Source: Phocaeicola barnesiae DSM 18169 = JCM 13652 (GTDB taxonomy: Bacteria > Bacteroidota > Bacteroidia > Bacteroidales > Bacteroidaceae). Taken from it: a stretch of DNA of 64,000 nucleotides. Shown here piece by piece: positions 63,388 to 64,000 of this stretch. Each line of letters begins with the position of its first letter. Position 1 is the stretch's first letter. The position numbers and the translations under genes were made by a program. The notes beneath the pieces were generated by a model. It made no database searches and was not told the DNA's origin. It worked only from the letters and a program-made list of their open reading frames with translations. Where the stretch lies: contig NZ_KB894659.1 in the NCBI RefSeq assembly GCF_000374585.1, positions 1-64,000 on the forward strand, read 5' to 3'.

Positions 63388-63855
63388 TTATTTAAAGCTG
63401 ATTAAGTATTTGGTATATTTTATTTCGTCGTACGTGAAAGTAACACTTTGTTCCACCATTTTCGGTCGTTTAGCCCCTTCTTCCTTGACCTTTACCTGTA
63501 TTACAATGGTAAAATTGTCACTAGTGACCTCTGTCAGTACACCGGTCCATTTCTTACCATCCTTGGTCTGTACTTCCACATCTTTTCCGATATGGATTTC
63601 ATACTGCTTCAGCACCTTGAACGGCTGACCGATACCTGCTGAACCGACTTCCAGTTCATAATCCTCTTCTTCACGGTTCAGCTTCGACTCGATGTAACGG
63701 CTCAGTTCCACACAATCATCAATCCACACCCCTTCGGCATGGTCGATTTCAACTACAATTTTGTCATCCGGACTCACTGTAACATCTACCAAAAAGTAAT
63801 CTTTACCCTCCAGCCATTCGTCTACTATCCGGGTTACAACGTTTTTATCTATCAT
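63388..63855 (-). CDS. rimP: ribosome maturation factor RimP
   Basis: A 155-residue protein needed for 30S subunit assembly. The N-terminal domain contains DVTVSPDDKIVVEIDHAEGV near 25 and LEVGSAGIGQPFKVLKQYE near 70, followed by an SH3-like C-terminal domain (VEVQTKDGKKWTGVLTEVT). First gene of the rimP-nusA-infB series, with a full promoter upstream. Confidence 0.94.
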   Translation of the reverse strand: MIDKNVVTRIVDEWLEGKDYFLVDVTVSPDDKIVVEIDHAEGVWIDDCVELSRYIESKLNREEEDYELEVGSAGIGQPFKVLKQYEIHIGKDVEVQTKDGKKWTGVLTEVTSDNFTIVIQVKVKEEGAKRPKMVEQSVTFTYDEIKYTKYLISFK

Positions 63856-63919
63856 GTATTAACTATTAAGAACAAAAAAAGGAGCTTTAATGCCCCTCCA
63901 CCTTTCATCCATCTCGGCG

Positions 63920-63950
63920 CAAAGATACAAATAATATCCTGTACCGCAAA
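63920..63950 (-). promoter_or_regulatory. promoter of the rimP-nusA-infB-cvpA-suf series
   Basis: Minus-strand TATCTTTG (63920-63927) and TTTG (63947-63950) with a 19-bp spacer, a consensus Bacteroides promoter 64 bp before rimP. Confidence 0.85.
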
Positions 63951-64000
63951 ATTATAGTGTATTTATTTCATTTTTATAAATTATTAATAAAAAGCCTGAG

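Overview
This window comes from a Bacteroidales chromosome, most likely Bacteroides or Phocaeicola. The evidence is a complete susR/susABCDE starch locus, the glycine-lipid pair glsA/glsB, a Bacteroidetes-order division and cell-wall (dcw) cluster, and many promoters of the Bacteroides type (-7 TAnnTTTG, sometimes with TTTG 19 bp upstream). No phage, insertion sequence, CRISPR array or rRNA operon was seen; one tRNA (Glu) is present.

Layout. 1-6.1 kb is an accessory locus: a small membrane ORF, a chimeric outer-membrane beta-barrel gene whose 5' end carries remnants of other gene starts, an M50 membrane metalloprotease with a PqqD-like N-terminus, and an O-antigen-ligase/TPR membrane protein. 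6.2-7.7 kb holds an AAA-ATPase/PD-(D/E)XK gene on the minus strand, with a 51-bp palindrome over its promoter. 8.0-9.9 kb is glsA-glsB (minus strand). 10.2-25.7 kb is the dcw cluster rsmH-ftsL-ftsI-murE-mraY-murD-ftsW-murG-murC-ftsQ-ftsA-ftsZ-yqeY (plus strand), ended by a strong terminator; mraZ is not at its usual first place. Then recO (minus), tRNA-Glu with rpsT, and gyrB.

29.6-47.3 kb is an alpha-glucan region: malQ; an SLC45/GPH-like MFS sugar transporter and susR (minus strand); susA, susB, susC, susD, susE (plus strand); then an acidic FimB/Mfa2-like lipoprotein at the place where susF/susG would be expected. In the expected scheme SusCDE bind and import malto-oligosaccharides, SusA and SusB cleave them in the periplasm, the MFS protein takes products across the inner membrane, and MalQ rearranges glucans in the cytoplasm. 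SusR, a membrane-spanning regulator, would sense maltose.

47.4-53.4 kb holds housekeeping genes: a DUF3109 protein, gpmI, a lytic transglycosylase, rnhB, a small PepSY-like secreted protein and a two-gene LysO exporter. Two non-coding stretches of about 0.4-0.6 kb flank the PepSY-like gene. 53.5-64 kb is one long minus-strand series rimP-nusA-infB-cvpA-sufB-sufC-sufD-sufS, joining translation/transcription factors to Fe-S cluster assembly, with a clear promoter only before rimP.

The most unusual points are the mosaic beta-barrel/M50/ligase locus at the left edge, with an abrupt base-composition step inside the M50 gene; a four-copy 22-bp tandem repeat between glsA and rsmH; the palindrome over the ATPase promoter; the sus locus without a surface amylase, with shared upstream motifs; and REP-like inverted units between infB and cvpA.
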